Assembly (NCBI GenBank): GCA_050248995.1
Contig: JBFWRI010000005.1
Span: forward strand, 1 to 64,000
Source: JBFWRI01 sp050248995
GTDB lineage: Bacteria > Pseudomonadota > Alphaproteobacteria > JAIXQD01
Reading direction: 5' to 3'
DNA: 64,000 bases
Shown: positions 17,228 through 27,167 of the stretch, piece by piece
Layout of the letters: every line of letters begins with the position of its first letter
Numbering within the stretch: position 1 is the stretch's first letter
The notes under the pieces: model-generated
Database searches by the model: none
What the model was told of the DNA's origin: nothing
What the model saw: the letters and a program-made list of their open reading frames with translations, nothing else
Made by a program: the position numbers and the translations under genes

Positions 17228-17676
17228 TCCTTGAACTGCTTGTGACAGGCACCGCAGGTATCGCCCAGCGCCTTGATCTTGGCACGAATATCATCAGGCT
17301 TATCAGTAGCTGCCGCCAGCGAAAGCGCCTCGGCTGCGCGGATCATGTTTTCCTGCGCCGCGCGAAAGCCGGCAGGATCTGACCAGATGACCGGCTTGGC
17401 GTCTGTCTTGGCCCGTGCCACCGATGTATCCTGCGTAAAGAACGGCCACGGCTGCGGCGCCAGTTCACGCATATGCCGCGCGCTTTCGATAAGCTGCTTG
17501 CGCTCGGATTCGATATCGCCCTTGGCAATGCCGCCCAGTGTTTTCATCTCACGGCCAAAATCCTTCAGCACAGCCCGCCGCGCCTTCACGGCCATGTCGG
17601 GGTCAGCGGCGTTGCCAGCAGCGACGGTCAGGAAAACAGTAAAAATCGTGGCGGTCAGCAGCAGGCCATGTCTCAT
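17224..17676 (-). CDS. Cytochrome c'
   Basis: The 150-residue protein has a signal peptide ending AGNA and a four-helix bundle pattern. The heme attachment motif CGACH is ten residues from the C-terminus (DTCGACHKQFKD), as expected for cytochrome c'. These periplasmic proteins bind NO and CO and may protect against nitrosative stress. It lies one base from the CNNM/CorC gene stop-to-start region on the same strand and converges with cytochrome b561. Confidence 0.9.
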   Translation of the reverse strand: MRHGLLLTATIFTVFLTVAAGNAADPDMAVKARRAVLKDFGREMKTLGGIAKGDIESERKQLIESARHMRELAPQPWPFFTQDTSVARAKTDAKPVIWSDPAGFRAAQENMIRAAEALSLAAATDKPDDIRAKIKALGDTCGACHKQFKD

Positions 17677-17677
17677 C

Positions 17678-18976
17678 TTATTCCTCCTCAGTGGGTTTTG
17701 ACGGCAGCCGGATCAGTATCTTGTCAATGCGGCGCGCGTCCATGTCGATGATTTCAAACGTAAAGCCCCGCCAGTTGAAGTGTTCGCCTGTTTTCGGCAA
17801 GTGGCCAAGCTCCCTTAGTGCAAAGCCGGCTAATGTATTGAAGTCGTCATTCGGCTCCTGCATGTCGCGCACACCGAGATGGGATGCCAGCTCGTCGATC
17901 GGGATCATCGCATCAACCAGCAGCGATCCGTCGCTGCGCCGGATGACCATGGTTTCGTCACCCATCATCGCTTCGGGTACGGTTCCGGTTACGGCTTCCA
18001 GCACGTCGGTCGCCGTTACAATGCCTTCCACGCTGCCGTGTTCGTCGACCACAACAGCCATGTGCTGGCGCGTGCTGCGGAACAGATCGACAAGTTTCAG
18101 CACCGGCATGGCGTCGTGCACCGTCAACGGTTCGCGCAGCATGCCGGCGATATCGGGGGTGATGCCGCGCAGATAGGCGTTCAGCAGGTCTTTCGCATAA
18201 ATTACACCGGCCAGGTTATCCAGCGAGCCCCGCCCCGCCGGCAGGCGCGAATATTCAACACCCGACAGGTTCTGCACCTGCGCCGCGATCGGATGTGTGA
18301 TATCCAGCCACAATACCTGTGGGCGTGGCGTCATGATGGCGCGCACCGTGCGGTCGGCCATGCGCAACACGCCTTCCAGCATCTGCGCCTCGGCAGGTTC
18401 GATCACACCGGCGTCGGCACCTTCGGCGATCATGCTTTTCACTTCTTCTTCGGTGACGACAGAGATGTCAGCCTCGCCACCCGGAATAATGTGCAGCAGA
18501 ATGTCAGATGACTTTTCCAGCAACCATACGAACGGCGCACCGATCTTGGAAAAGTAATGCATGGGATAGGCGACAACCGCGGCCATGCGCTCGGCATGGG
18601 CGATGGCCAGCCGCTTCGGCACTAGTTCGCCGATGACGAGCGAGCCATAAGTGATAACAGCCACAACGAGGGCGAAAGCCACATCGTCAGCGTGTTCGGG
18701 AAAATAGGGCCGCAGGTAAACCGCCAGCGGTTCAGCAAAGGTCGCGCCGCCGTAGGCACCGGCGAATACGCCCAGAATGGTGATGCCGATCTGGACCGAT
18801 GACAAAAACCGGCCGCTGTCTTCGGCCAGTTCCAGCGCCAGGCGTGCGCCCCGGTGACCGTCATCGGCCCGTTGTTTCAGGCGCGCCTTGCGCGACGAGA
18901 CAATCGCCATTTCCGACGCGGCAAAAAAGCCGTTCAGCAACAGGATCAGGACAATGATAAGAATTTCGCCCAGCAC
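17678..18976 (-). CDS. CNNM/CorC-type membrane transporter (hemolysin-C family)
   Basis: The 432-residue protein has the standard three parts: a DUF21 membrane domain with four helices (ILLNGFFAASEMAIVSSRKARL, then GITILGVFAGAYGG), a pair of CBS domains (MTPRPQVLWLD and VVVDEHGSVEGIVTATDVLEA), and a C-terminal CorC_HlyC domain (GFALRELGHLPKTGEHF). Relatives export or regulate Mg2+ and Co2+. It sits just upstream of the cytochrome c' gene on the same strand and ten bases downstream of the glucan synthase gene. Confidence 0.9.
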   Translation of the reverse strand: MLGEILIIVLILLLNGFFAASEMAIVSSRKARLKQRADDGHRGARLALELAEDSGRFLSSVQIGITILGVFAGAYGGATFAEPLAVYLRPYFPEHADDVAFALVVAVITYGSLVIGELVPKRLAIAHAERMAAVVAYPMHYFSKIGAPFVWLLEKSSDILLHIIPGGEADISVVTEEEVKSMIAEGADAGVIEPAEAQMLEGVLRMADRTVRAIMTPRPQVLWLDITHPIAAQVQNLSGVEYSRLPAGRGSLDNLAGVIYAKDLLNAYLRGITPDIAGMLREPLTVHDAMPVLKLVDLFRSTRQHMAVVVDEHGSVEGIVTATDVLEAVTGTVPEAMMGDETMVIRRSDGSLLVDAMIPIDELASHLGVRDMQEPNDDFNTLAGFALRELGHLPKTGEHFNWRGFTFEIIDMDARRIDKILIRLPSKPTEEE

Positions 18977-18985
18977 ATGCGTATA

Positions 18986-21601
18986 CTACGCAGTCTGGCC
19001 TGAGGGGCCAATAAGGAATTTGATGTTTTGCCAGCGCGGCAGCGTATTAATCAGCGATGTCGCCAGCGTGGCCCAATAGGGCAGGGTTTGCACATACAGC
19101 ATCGACGACCACAACAGCGCCTCGCGGTTTGCAGGGGTGTAAATAAGCAGCACCGTTGTCGCGGAGATCAGCAGCAGCACCAGCAGGATGATTTCTTCCT
19201 GTGCCATCAAAAATGCCTGCATGGCGGCTGGCCTGTCCTGCAGCTTTGGCGTGCGCACGAACGGCTTGCCTGATGTGAACAGGCCCTGCAGCACAGCGCG
19301 TCCTACGGTGTGGCTCAGCGACAGGCCGGCAACGGCGGCACCGATGCGCTGGCCCCAGCTGGCTTTCACGCGCAGGCCATACAGCACAAAGCCGGCAACG
19401 ATCTTGAACGTGAAAGCGATCAGCGTCGGTATCAGGAATACGGTCGGCGGGAATTCGACCATTTCGAAGCATAATAGCGTCGACCAGATGACGGCGCCGA
19501 CGGCAAAGCACAGCATGGCCGCGTCGGCCAGCCACGGCAGCCAGCCGGCGATGAAGTGGAAGCGTTGCGCCTGATTCAGTTTGTCCAACCGCCGGCCAAT
19601 CAGGAACGACGGCAGCAACGCGCGCATATGGCGCTTCATGATCTGCATGGCGCCATAGGCCCAGCGGAAACGCTGTGTTTTATAGGCTGTTAGTCCGTCG
19701 GGGATCAGGCCTTTACCGAAGCTGTGCGCCAGGTATGCGGCTTCGTATCCTTCGGCGAACATGCGCAGGCCTAGCTCGGCGTCTTCGGTGATGCACCATT
19801 CCGACCAGCCGTTTACCTGTTGCAGGTAAGATTTGCGCACCTGTGTCATCGTGCCGTGCTGGATGATCGCATTGCGTTCGTTGCGCTGGATCATGCCGAT
19901 GAAGAAAAAGCCCGCATATTCCCAGTGGCACATCGCCTGGAACGTGTTGTTTTCCCAGCCGCGGTAATCCTGCGGGCCCTGCACAATGGCCATTTTTGGA
20001 TTGTCAAAATAAGGAATGGTCGCTTTCAGCCAGTTCGGCGTCACCTGATAATCACTGTCGATCACGGCAATGATGTCGGCATCGGCCGCCGTCATATCCA
20101 TGCCGAAGTTCAATGCGCCGGCCTTGAAACCGGGCCAGTTATCAACGTGGAAAAACCGGAAGCGCGGGCCCAGTTTGGTGCAGTGTTCCTGCAGTGGCAG
20201 CCACACCGTCGGGTCTTTGGTGTTGTTGTCCAGCACCAGCACTTCGAAATTCGGGTAATCGAGCTTTGCCAGCGCATCCAGTGTTTCAATCACCATGTCC
20301 GGTGGCTCATTATAACACGGCACATGGATGCTGACCTTCGGCCAGTGCGTGCGGCCTTCTGACAGCGCGGGGCCGAACAGACGCTCGAAGTGCTTGCTGA
20401 AAATCATCTCGGTGAACTCAAAACCATCAGCCAGCAAGAGCGCCAGCAGAATGACCTGCGCCAGCAGCGACGCGCCCCACACCCAGCCCAGCTGGACGTT
20501 GGCGCCGGCATTCCATGCGTCCCACAGTGTCCACACCAGCACGCTGGCTGCCACCTGTATCAGGGCGCCGAAGAACAGCATGCCGCCGAACGATAGCTTT
20601 CTTTGGCGGCGCGCGAAGTAAACCAGCGGCAGCAGCCCCGCCAGCGTCGCCAGCAGCGCCGCCATTTCCCATTGCGTACGTTCCTCGATAAGACCCGTCA
20701 GATCGACCTTCGGCTGGCGCTTTTCGTCAAAGAAACCCCAATGACCACCAACGCTGCCTTCGATCTGCTTTTTCCAGTCCTGGTCGAAGGCTTCCATGAT
20801 GTAGTAATCTAGCTTTTCCTTGCGGGCCAGCGGCAGGAATTCGCGTAAGAAGCGCGCCTGGTTGGTACGCGACGGTTCAGCACCGCGCTGCCAGGAACCG
20901 TCGGATGGCCAGCCGGTTTCGCCAATCACAATATGTTTATCGGGATACTTTTCGCGCAGCTCGTTCAGACGGAAGAAGACATACTCGACAGCCTTGTCGA
21001 CCGGCAGGCCTTCCCAGTACGGCAGGATATGCACGGTAATGAAATCAACCTCGTCGACTAGTTCAGGATGCTTCAGCCAGATGTGCCACGGCTCGGCGGT
21101 TGAAACGGGCACGTTCACCAGTTTCTTGGCGCGCTTTATGTAGCTGATCAGTTCGGGAACTTTCACATCATCGCGCAGCAGCGCTTCGTTACCGACGATA
21201 ACGCGGCTGAAGTGCGGCTGCCGCTGGGTGATTTTAAGGAAGGCGGCCATCTCGCGTTCGCTACGGTCGCGGTCACGCGCAATCCAGATGCCCAGTGTCA
21301 GGTCCATCTTTTCGGCCGCCGCCATCAACGGCACATCCATGAACACTTCTTCCAGCGAATAAGTGCGGATGCGCTGTGCATACTCGCTGACAAGGTCGAT
21401 GTCGGCTCTGATCTCGTCAGCTGTCGGAAAGCGCTGTTCTTCCGGATTTTGTCCCGGACGAAAAGGCGAGAATGAGAAACTGCCGACCTTGCCGTCGTAA
21501 TCACCGGCATTGCGCGGCAGGTTCAGTCCCGTCCACACGGCGATATTCAGCGCGGTGACAAGAAAGACGGCCAGCCATGTGTAGCGACGGAAAAACCACA
21601 T
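18986..21601 (-). CDS. Glucan synthase: GH17-like domain fused to a processive GT2 glycosyltransferase
   Basis: The 871-residue membrane protein starts with one helix, then a GH17-type domain at about residues 55-290 (IVGNEALLRDDV, HIVIGETGWPSDG). Helices follow, then a GT2 domain with the four processive-synthase signatures: DNNTKDP, DSDYQVTP (DxD), TEDAELGLRM and QRFRWAYGAMQ (QxxRW). More helices close the protein. The architecture matches NdvB/NdvC-like beta-1,3/1,6-glucan synthases of Bradyrhizobium. It probably makes and perhaps trims a periplasmic or extracellular beta-glucan. Confidence 0.85.
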   Translation of the reverse strand: MWFFRRYTWLAVFLVTALNIAVWTGLNLPRNAGDYDGKVGSFSFSPFRPGQNPEEQRFPTADEIRADIDLVSEYAQRIRTYSLEEVFMDVPLMAAAEKMDLTLGIWIARDRDRSEREMAAFLKITQRQPHFSRVIVGNEALLRDDVKVPELISYIKRAKKLVNVPVSTAEPWHIWLKHPELVDEVDFITVHILPYWEGLPVDKAVEYVFFRLNELREKYPDKHIVIGETGWPSDGSWQRGAEPSRTNQARFLREFLPLARKEKLDYYIMEAFDQDWKKQIEGSVGGHWGFFDEKRQPKVDLTGLIEERTQWEMAALLATLAGLLPLVYFARRQRKLSFGGMLFFGALIQVAASVLVWTLWDAWNAGANVQLGWVWGASLLAQVILLALLLADGFEFTEMIFSKHFERLFGPALSEGRTHWPKVSIHVPCYNEPPDMVIETLDALAKLDYPNFEVLVLDNNTKDPTVWLPLQEHCTKLGPRFRFFHVDNWPGFKAGALNFGMDMTAADADIIAVIDSDYQVTPNWLKATIPYFDNPKMAIVQGPQDYRGWENNTFQAMCHWEYAGFFFIGMIQRNERNAIIQHGTMTQVRKSYLQQVNGWSEWCITEDAELGLRMFAEGYEAAYLAHSFGKGLIPDGLTAYKTQRFRWAYGAMQIMKRHMRALLPSFLIGRRLDKLNQAQRFHFIAGWLPWLADAAMLCFAVGAVIWSTLLCFEMVEFPPTVFLIPTLIAFTFKIVAGFVLYGLRVKASWGQRIGAAVAGLSLSHTVGRAVLQGLFTSGKPFVRTPKLQDRPAAMQAFLMAQEEIILLVLLLISATTVLLIYTPANREALLWSSMLYVQTLPYWATLATSLINTLPRWQNIKFLIGPSGQTA

Positions 21602-21639
21602 GCGGCGGTTGTGCCATAAAGCGGGGTTGGCTCAAATAA

Positions 21640-21670
21640 AAAAGATGCCGGTTTTCCTAAGAAAACCGGC
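21640..21670 (-). terminator. Rho-independent terminator
   Basis: A perfect ten-base-pair stem GCCGGTTTTC/GAAAACCGGC with loop CTAA lies at 21647-21670; on the minus strand it is followed by ATCTTTTTT. It ends the transcript of the glycine-zipper gene whose stop is at 21718 and insulates the glucan synthase gene. Confidence 0.88.
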
Positions 21671-21717
21671 ACCAGTCCACAGGGGAACCTGTGTGCCTAG
21701 GGTGTGCCTAAGCGAAA

Positions 21718-22236
21718 CTAATTAATAACCTGCCAGTCACCATCCGGCATCAGGCACGCGGTGCCGTAACTGCCTTGCGTGCGGCCACCCACGGTGACTT
21801 TCTGCTGGTACTCGCGGCAGTGTTGGCCGCTCATGCTGTTATCAACCACGGCAGCGGCTGGAATAACTTCGTATGTGCGTACACGCTGTTCGTAGCTGGG
21901 GGCCGAATACACAACGTGCTGCTGCTTGTAAAAGTTATGGCGCGGCCGGTGATACGAATACGAGTTGTAGTAACCGTTGCTGCGTCCGCTGCGATAATAG
22001 GCACGGTCGGCACGGTCCAGCGAAGTACCGATCGACTGACCGGCAACAGCACCGGCCACGGCGCCGATGGCCGTTGCCCATGTGTTGCCTTTACCCTTAC
22101 CGAATTGGTGACCGACAACGCCGCCACCCAGTGCGCCAAGGATCAGGCCGAGATCGTCCTTGTTGCCGGCGGATGCGGGGGCGGCCGCAACAACAGCCAG
22201 TGAAACTGCAAGAAAACCGGTGAGAAGTTTACGCAT
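21718..22236 (-). CDS. Glycine-zipper surface-antigen-like protein
   Basis: From the ATG at 22236 this is a 172-residue protein with a signal peptide (LLTGFLAVSLAVVAAAPASA). A glycine-zipper block at about residues 30-60 (GALGGGVVGHQFGKGKG, then AIGAVAGAVAGQSIG) is of the 17-kDa antigen type. A Tyr-rich linker follows, then a C-terminal segment with SGQHCREYQQKVTVGG and TACLMPDGDW, a common ending of these envelope proteins. An earlier in-frame start would precede the signal peptide with charged residues and is rejected. A monocistronic unit with its own terminator is likely. Confidence 0.75.
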   Translation of the reverse strand: MRKLLTGFLAVSLAVVAAAPASAGNKDDLGLILGALGGGVVGHQFGKGKGNTWATAIGAVAGAVAGQSIGTSLDRADRAYYRSGRSNGYYNSYSYHRPRHNFYKQQHVVYSAPSYEQRVRTYEVIPAAAVVDNSMSGQHCREYQQKVTVGGRTQGSYGTACLMPDGDWQVIN

Positions 22237-22342
22237 GCGATGCAAGGCTCCTTTGGGCCTACCACCCAAGGCTCTCTTTTCACTGTGGCTGAATTGGGGC
22301 CGGATTACGGAAGTTTGTGGGTATTTAAAGGAAATAAAATAA

Positions 22343-22681
22343 CTAAAACAGCTTGCTGCCGTCCGGAACTTTCTGGTCCGGACGTATTAAAACAATATTC
22401 CCGCCTTCATCCGCAAAGCCCGTGCACAGAAATTGCGATACGAATTTGCCGATCTGTTTTTCGCCCAGGTTCACGCAGCCGACAACCTGCCGCCCGATAA
22501 GTTCTTCTGGCTTATAATGTACGGTGATTTGTGCCGACGATTGCAGCGTGCCGATCTCGGGCCCGAAATCGACCCATATCTTATAAGCCGGCTTGCGGGC
22601 TTCAGGGTATTGCTCGGCTTTCGTCACTGTGCCGACGCGCAGCTCAACTGATTCAAACGTGCTGTAAGGAATAACGTTCAT
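22343..22681 (-). CDS. csaA: CsaA-type tRNA-binding protein
   Basis: This 112-residue protein is a single OB-fold tRNA-binding domain (VELRVGTVTKAEQYPEARKPAYKIWVDFG, seen in two pieces, then VVGCVNLGEKQIG and the FADEGGNIVLIRPDQKVPDGSKLF ending, also in pieces). CsaA binds tRNA and unfolded proteins and acts as a small chaperone-like homodimer. The length is normal. Its start overlaps the stop of the CYTH gene by four bases. Confidence 0.9.
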   Translation of the reverse strand: MNVIPYSTFESVELRVGTVTKAEQYPEARKPAYKIWVDFGPEIGTLQSSAQITVHYKPEELIGRQVVGCVNLGEKQIGKFVSQFLCTGFADEGGNIVLIRPDQKVPDGSKLF

Positions 22682-23253
22682 GCGGCCATCGCCGCAACAG
22701 CCAGTTTGCGGTACGAGTCTGTTACCTGTTCGCCAAGATGTTGGCCCAGCTTTTCCAGCACCTCGTTCAACAACTTATGCGCGTCGTCGGCGCAGGTACC
22801 CATTGTGGCGGCCACTTCAACTTCGACAAAGGTACCGAGAGTTTCAACCTTATCGATACACACGCGCAGGCGGCTGCCGTCCTTATAAGTTTCCCAAGGC
22901 GTGCGTTCCTTGATGACGGTGCAGACAACCTCAAGGTTCAGTGTCGTCAGCAGTTCGGTGATTTCGGCCACGCCCGCGCCGCTAAAGCTGTAGTTCTTTT
23001 CAATGCGCTCCGACTTGTTACGCTCAGCGTTCAGAGGCATTTTTGTATCCAGCGTGATAACGCCATTCTCCTCGCGAATGCGCACAACAATCTTGCGTGC
23101 TTTCAGGTGGCCGTGCTTATCACAGAAGTAGATATCCTTGGCGTTTTCAGTCGCAACACGCTTGAAGCCCATCGTGGGCAATTTGGCTTCAATGGCAGGA
23201 ATCGCGGCAGGGTCCAGCCGATACTTGTGTTCGACTTCCAGCTCGCTCTTCAT
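22678..23253 (-). CDS. CYTH-domain protein (class IV adenylate cyclase/thiamine-triphosphatase-like)
   Basis: The 191-residue protein carries the CYTH signature ExExK near the N-terminus (ELEVEHKY), followed by paired basic and acidic strands (LKARKIVVRIREEN, TLDTKMP, SRLRVCIDKVETLGTFVEVEV) that line the triphosphate tunnel. CYTH enzymes hydrolyse triphosphates or make cAMP; which one this does cannot be told from the sequence. It lies between bipA and csaA on the same strand. Confidence 0.85.
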   Translation of the reverse strand: MKSELEVEHKYRLDPAAIPAIEAKLPTMGFKRVATENAKDIYFCDKHGHLKARKIVVRIREENGVITLDTKMPLNAERNKSERIEKNYSFSGAGVAEITELLTTLNLEVVCTVIKERTPWETYKDGSRLRVCIDKVETLGTFVEVEVAATMGTCADDAHKLLNEVLEKLGQHLGEQVTDSYRKLAVAAMAA

Positions 23254-23265
23254 GCGCCCTCTCGG

Positions 23266-25089
<1,824 letters not shown>

Positions 25090-25146
25090 GGTACTTCCCT
25101 GTTTGCGGCGCCTTCGTACCATGCCGCACCGCAAAAAGGCCAGTCT

Positions 25147-26265
25147 TTATTTGGGCTCTTTTACAATCACCCGCACCAGTGCCGGTCCGCGCACGCGGGG
25201 TGTAGCGCCTAATGCCTGCAGGGCTGCCAGCCGCTTGGGCAGGCTCGGGTGGGTCGACCACAACCGCCGCCACCATGTGGCATGCGGTGCATAAATCAGC
25301 ATGTCGCGCAGTGTGCGCGGCACCTGCCACTGCACACGGTTTCCGGAAATCTGCACCAGCGCGCTGGCCATAGCGGAAGCATCGCCGGTGATGGTCACGG
25401 CGCCGGCATCAGCCTGCATTTCGCGTTCGCGCAGGATGATGCGTTTTAAAAGCTCACTCAGTGCCGCGCCCACCGAAAGCGTAGTGGCTAATAACATCAC
25501 GAACGGTAGGCTGAATAGCAGCCGGTTATAGCGTGTCGGGTATCCCATCAGGCTGTGCACGACATACCGCCACAGCACGCCGGCAGTCCACGAAAAGATG
25601 CCGACAATCACCAGGGCGACGATCAGCAGGCGCACGTCGCCGTGCCGGATATGTGACAACTCATGCGCCAGCACGGCGCGTGTTTCGGCGGTGTCCAGCT
25701 GGCCGATGAGGCCTGCGGTGACCGTGATGGAATATGTCGACGGGCCGATGCCGCTTGCAAACGCATTCGGTGGCAGCTCGCGCGCCAGATATAATTTTGG
25801 CATGGGCATGCGCGCGCGTTTGCATACGTCTTCCAGCGCATCATACAGCGGCGGGCACTCCGTGTGCGCGATGCCCCGCGCGTGTGACATCGCCGTAATC
25901 AGCTTGTCCTGATAGCGGAAACCGATCACCAGCCATAACAATGACAAGACCAGCAGCCATGGTGCAGCATCCAGTGTTGTCTGCATCATCAGGGGGGCAT
26001 AGTGGTTCCACAACATCCCCGGGGATGCCGGCAGCGTGTGCAGCATGCGTCCTGACAAGGGCGGCACGATCTCCATCGCCTGCCAGAAATACTGCGGTAC
26101 AATATCCGTAACATGCGGCGGCCATGCGAATGTGACAGACCAGTTCCCCATCAGCAGAACGCCGCAGGCAATCAGTACCAGTGTCATCAGGATGCCCCAG
26201 AAGGTCGCCATCAGCAGCAGCGGAAAACACAGCAGAAGGAAAACGGTTTTAAGGGTGTTGGTCAC
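25147..26265 (-). CDS. M48-family membrane metallopeptidase
   Basis: The 372-residue protein has two N-terminal membrane helices, the zinc site HELSHIRHGD (HExxH) near residue 195, two further helices after it, and a downstream Glu in the REREMQADAGAV segment serving as the third ligand. The order matches HtpX/Ste24-like peptidases, which clip or clear membrane proteins. The C-terminal part ends in the WSTHPSLPKRLAAL block conserved in the family. The start lies four bases after the stop of the small DUF1674 gene, so they form one operon. Confidence 0.85.
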   Translation of the reverse strand: MTNTLKTVFLLLCFPLLLMATFWGILMTLVLIACGVLLMGNWSVTFAWPPHVTDIVPQYFWQAMEIVPPLSGRMLHTLPASPGMLWNHYAPLMMQTTLDAAPWLLVLSLLWLVIGFRYQDKLITAMSHARGIAHTECPPLYDALEDVCKRARMPMPKLYLARELPPNAFASGIGPSTYSITVTAGLIGQLDTAETRAVLAHELSHIRHGDVRLLIVALVIVGIFSWTAGVLWRYVVHSLMGYPTRYNRLLFSLPFVMLLATTLSVGAALSELLKRIILREREMQADAGAVTITGDASAMASALVQISGNRVQWQVPRTLRDMLIYAPHATWWRRLWSTHPSLPKRLAALQALGATPRVRGPALVRVIVKEPK

Positions 26266-26268
26266 GCG

Positions 26269-26427
26269 TCAGAAATCCGAACAGCGGCCCTTCTGTTCCC
26301 AGTCGCCAAAACGGGTTGGCTCGGGCCCCTTGGGGCCCCCGATTTCCGGCATATCCGGCTGCGGTGTTGGCGCAGGCTTGTTCTTCAGTACAGGTAAAGA
26401 TGCCGCATTGGCCGGTTTTTCGCTCAT
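26269..26427 (-). CDS. DUF1674 / SdhAF4-like succinate dehydrogenase assembly factor
   Basis: A 52-codon gene, too short for most ORF cut-offs, reads from ATG 26427 to TGA 26269. It has a Pro/Ala-rich start and ends with EIGGPKGPEPTRFGDWEQKG followed by RCSDF, the DUF1674 signature. Members related to SdhAF4 promote flavinylation or assembly of succinate dehydrogenase and are frequent in alphaproteobacteria. The stop lies four bases upstream of the M48 peptidase start, so they are co-transcribed. No sdh genes are in the window. Confidence 0.85.
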   Translation of the reverse strand: MSEKPANAASLPVLKNKPAPTPQPDMPEIGGPKGPEPTRFGDWEQKGRCSDF

Positions 26428-26513
26428 TTGGCTATAATTACAGGCCCCGTGCCTCTGTTCAAGCCATTCTAGCGCTGATACCTATATAACAACGTGAATC
26501 AAGGACGGTTTTA

Positions 26514-27167
26514 ATGGTGCAGATCGCAGCATCCATGCTGGGGGCTGACTGGCTGAATTTCGGTGCGGAAATCGCCAAAGGCGATGCCGCGGGCGCCGAC
26601 CGCTGGCAGATTGACATCGCCGACGGGCATTTTGCGCCCACCATCACCTATGGCGAAGAATTGGTGCGCCGTTGTAAGCAAGCATCAAAACTGCCGATTG
26701 AAATTCACTTGATGGTCACCAATCCACGCGCCTGGTTCAAGATGATGGCGGACATCGGCGTTGAGATGGTGGTTTTCCATGCTGAAGCGGCGCCAGATCT
26801 TCACGAAACAATCATGGCCTGTAAAAAGCACGGCCTTAAAGTCGGTGTGGCGCTGAACCACGACACGGATATTGCGGTTCTGTTGCCCGAATTGGCGCAT
26901 ATCGACCAGATTACACTGATGGGCATTATTACCGGCTGGAGCGGCCAGAAAATGATTCCGGCCACGGTCGACCGTGCTGCAGCCTTAAGCAAGGCGATCA
27001 AGGCCGGTGGATACAAGATAATCCTGCAGGTGGATGGTGGCGTGAACATGGAAACAGCTCCCGCGCTCGCAAAAGCAGGTGTTACCGGTGTTGTGACATC
27101 GGCATATTTATTCCGTGCCACTGATCCGGCGCAGGCGCTGCAGGATCTGCGGAAGGTTTTCGCCTGA
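26514..27167 (+). CDS. rpe: Ribulose-phosphate 3-epimerase
   Basis: Rpe interconverts ribulose-5-phosphate and xylulose-5-phosphate in the pentose phosphate pathway. The 217-residue protein is a TIM barrel with the catalytic-site segments SMLGADWLNFG, DIADGHFAP (metal Asp and His), EIHLMVTNP and VDGGVNMETA. The C-terminal phosphate loop follows (VVTSAYLFRA). The normal family DxMDGxFVPN is here DIADGHFAPT, a modest variation. AAGGACGG precedes the start by about ten bases. The stop overlaps the start of the next gene by one base. Confidence 0.92.
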   Translation: MVQIAASMLGADWLNFGAEIAKGDAAGADRWQIDIADGHFAPTITYGEELVRRCKQASKLPIEIHLMVTNPRAWFKMMADIGVEMVVFHAEAAPDLHETIMACKKHGLKVGVALNHDTDIAVLLPELAHIDQITLMGIITGWSGQKMIPATVDRAAALSKAIKAGGYKIILQVDGGVNMETAPALAKAGVTGVVTSAYLFRATDPAQALQDLRKVFA

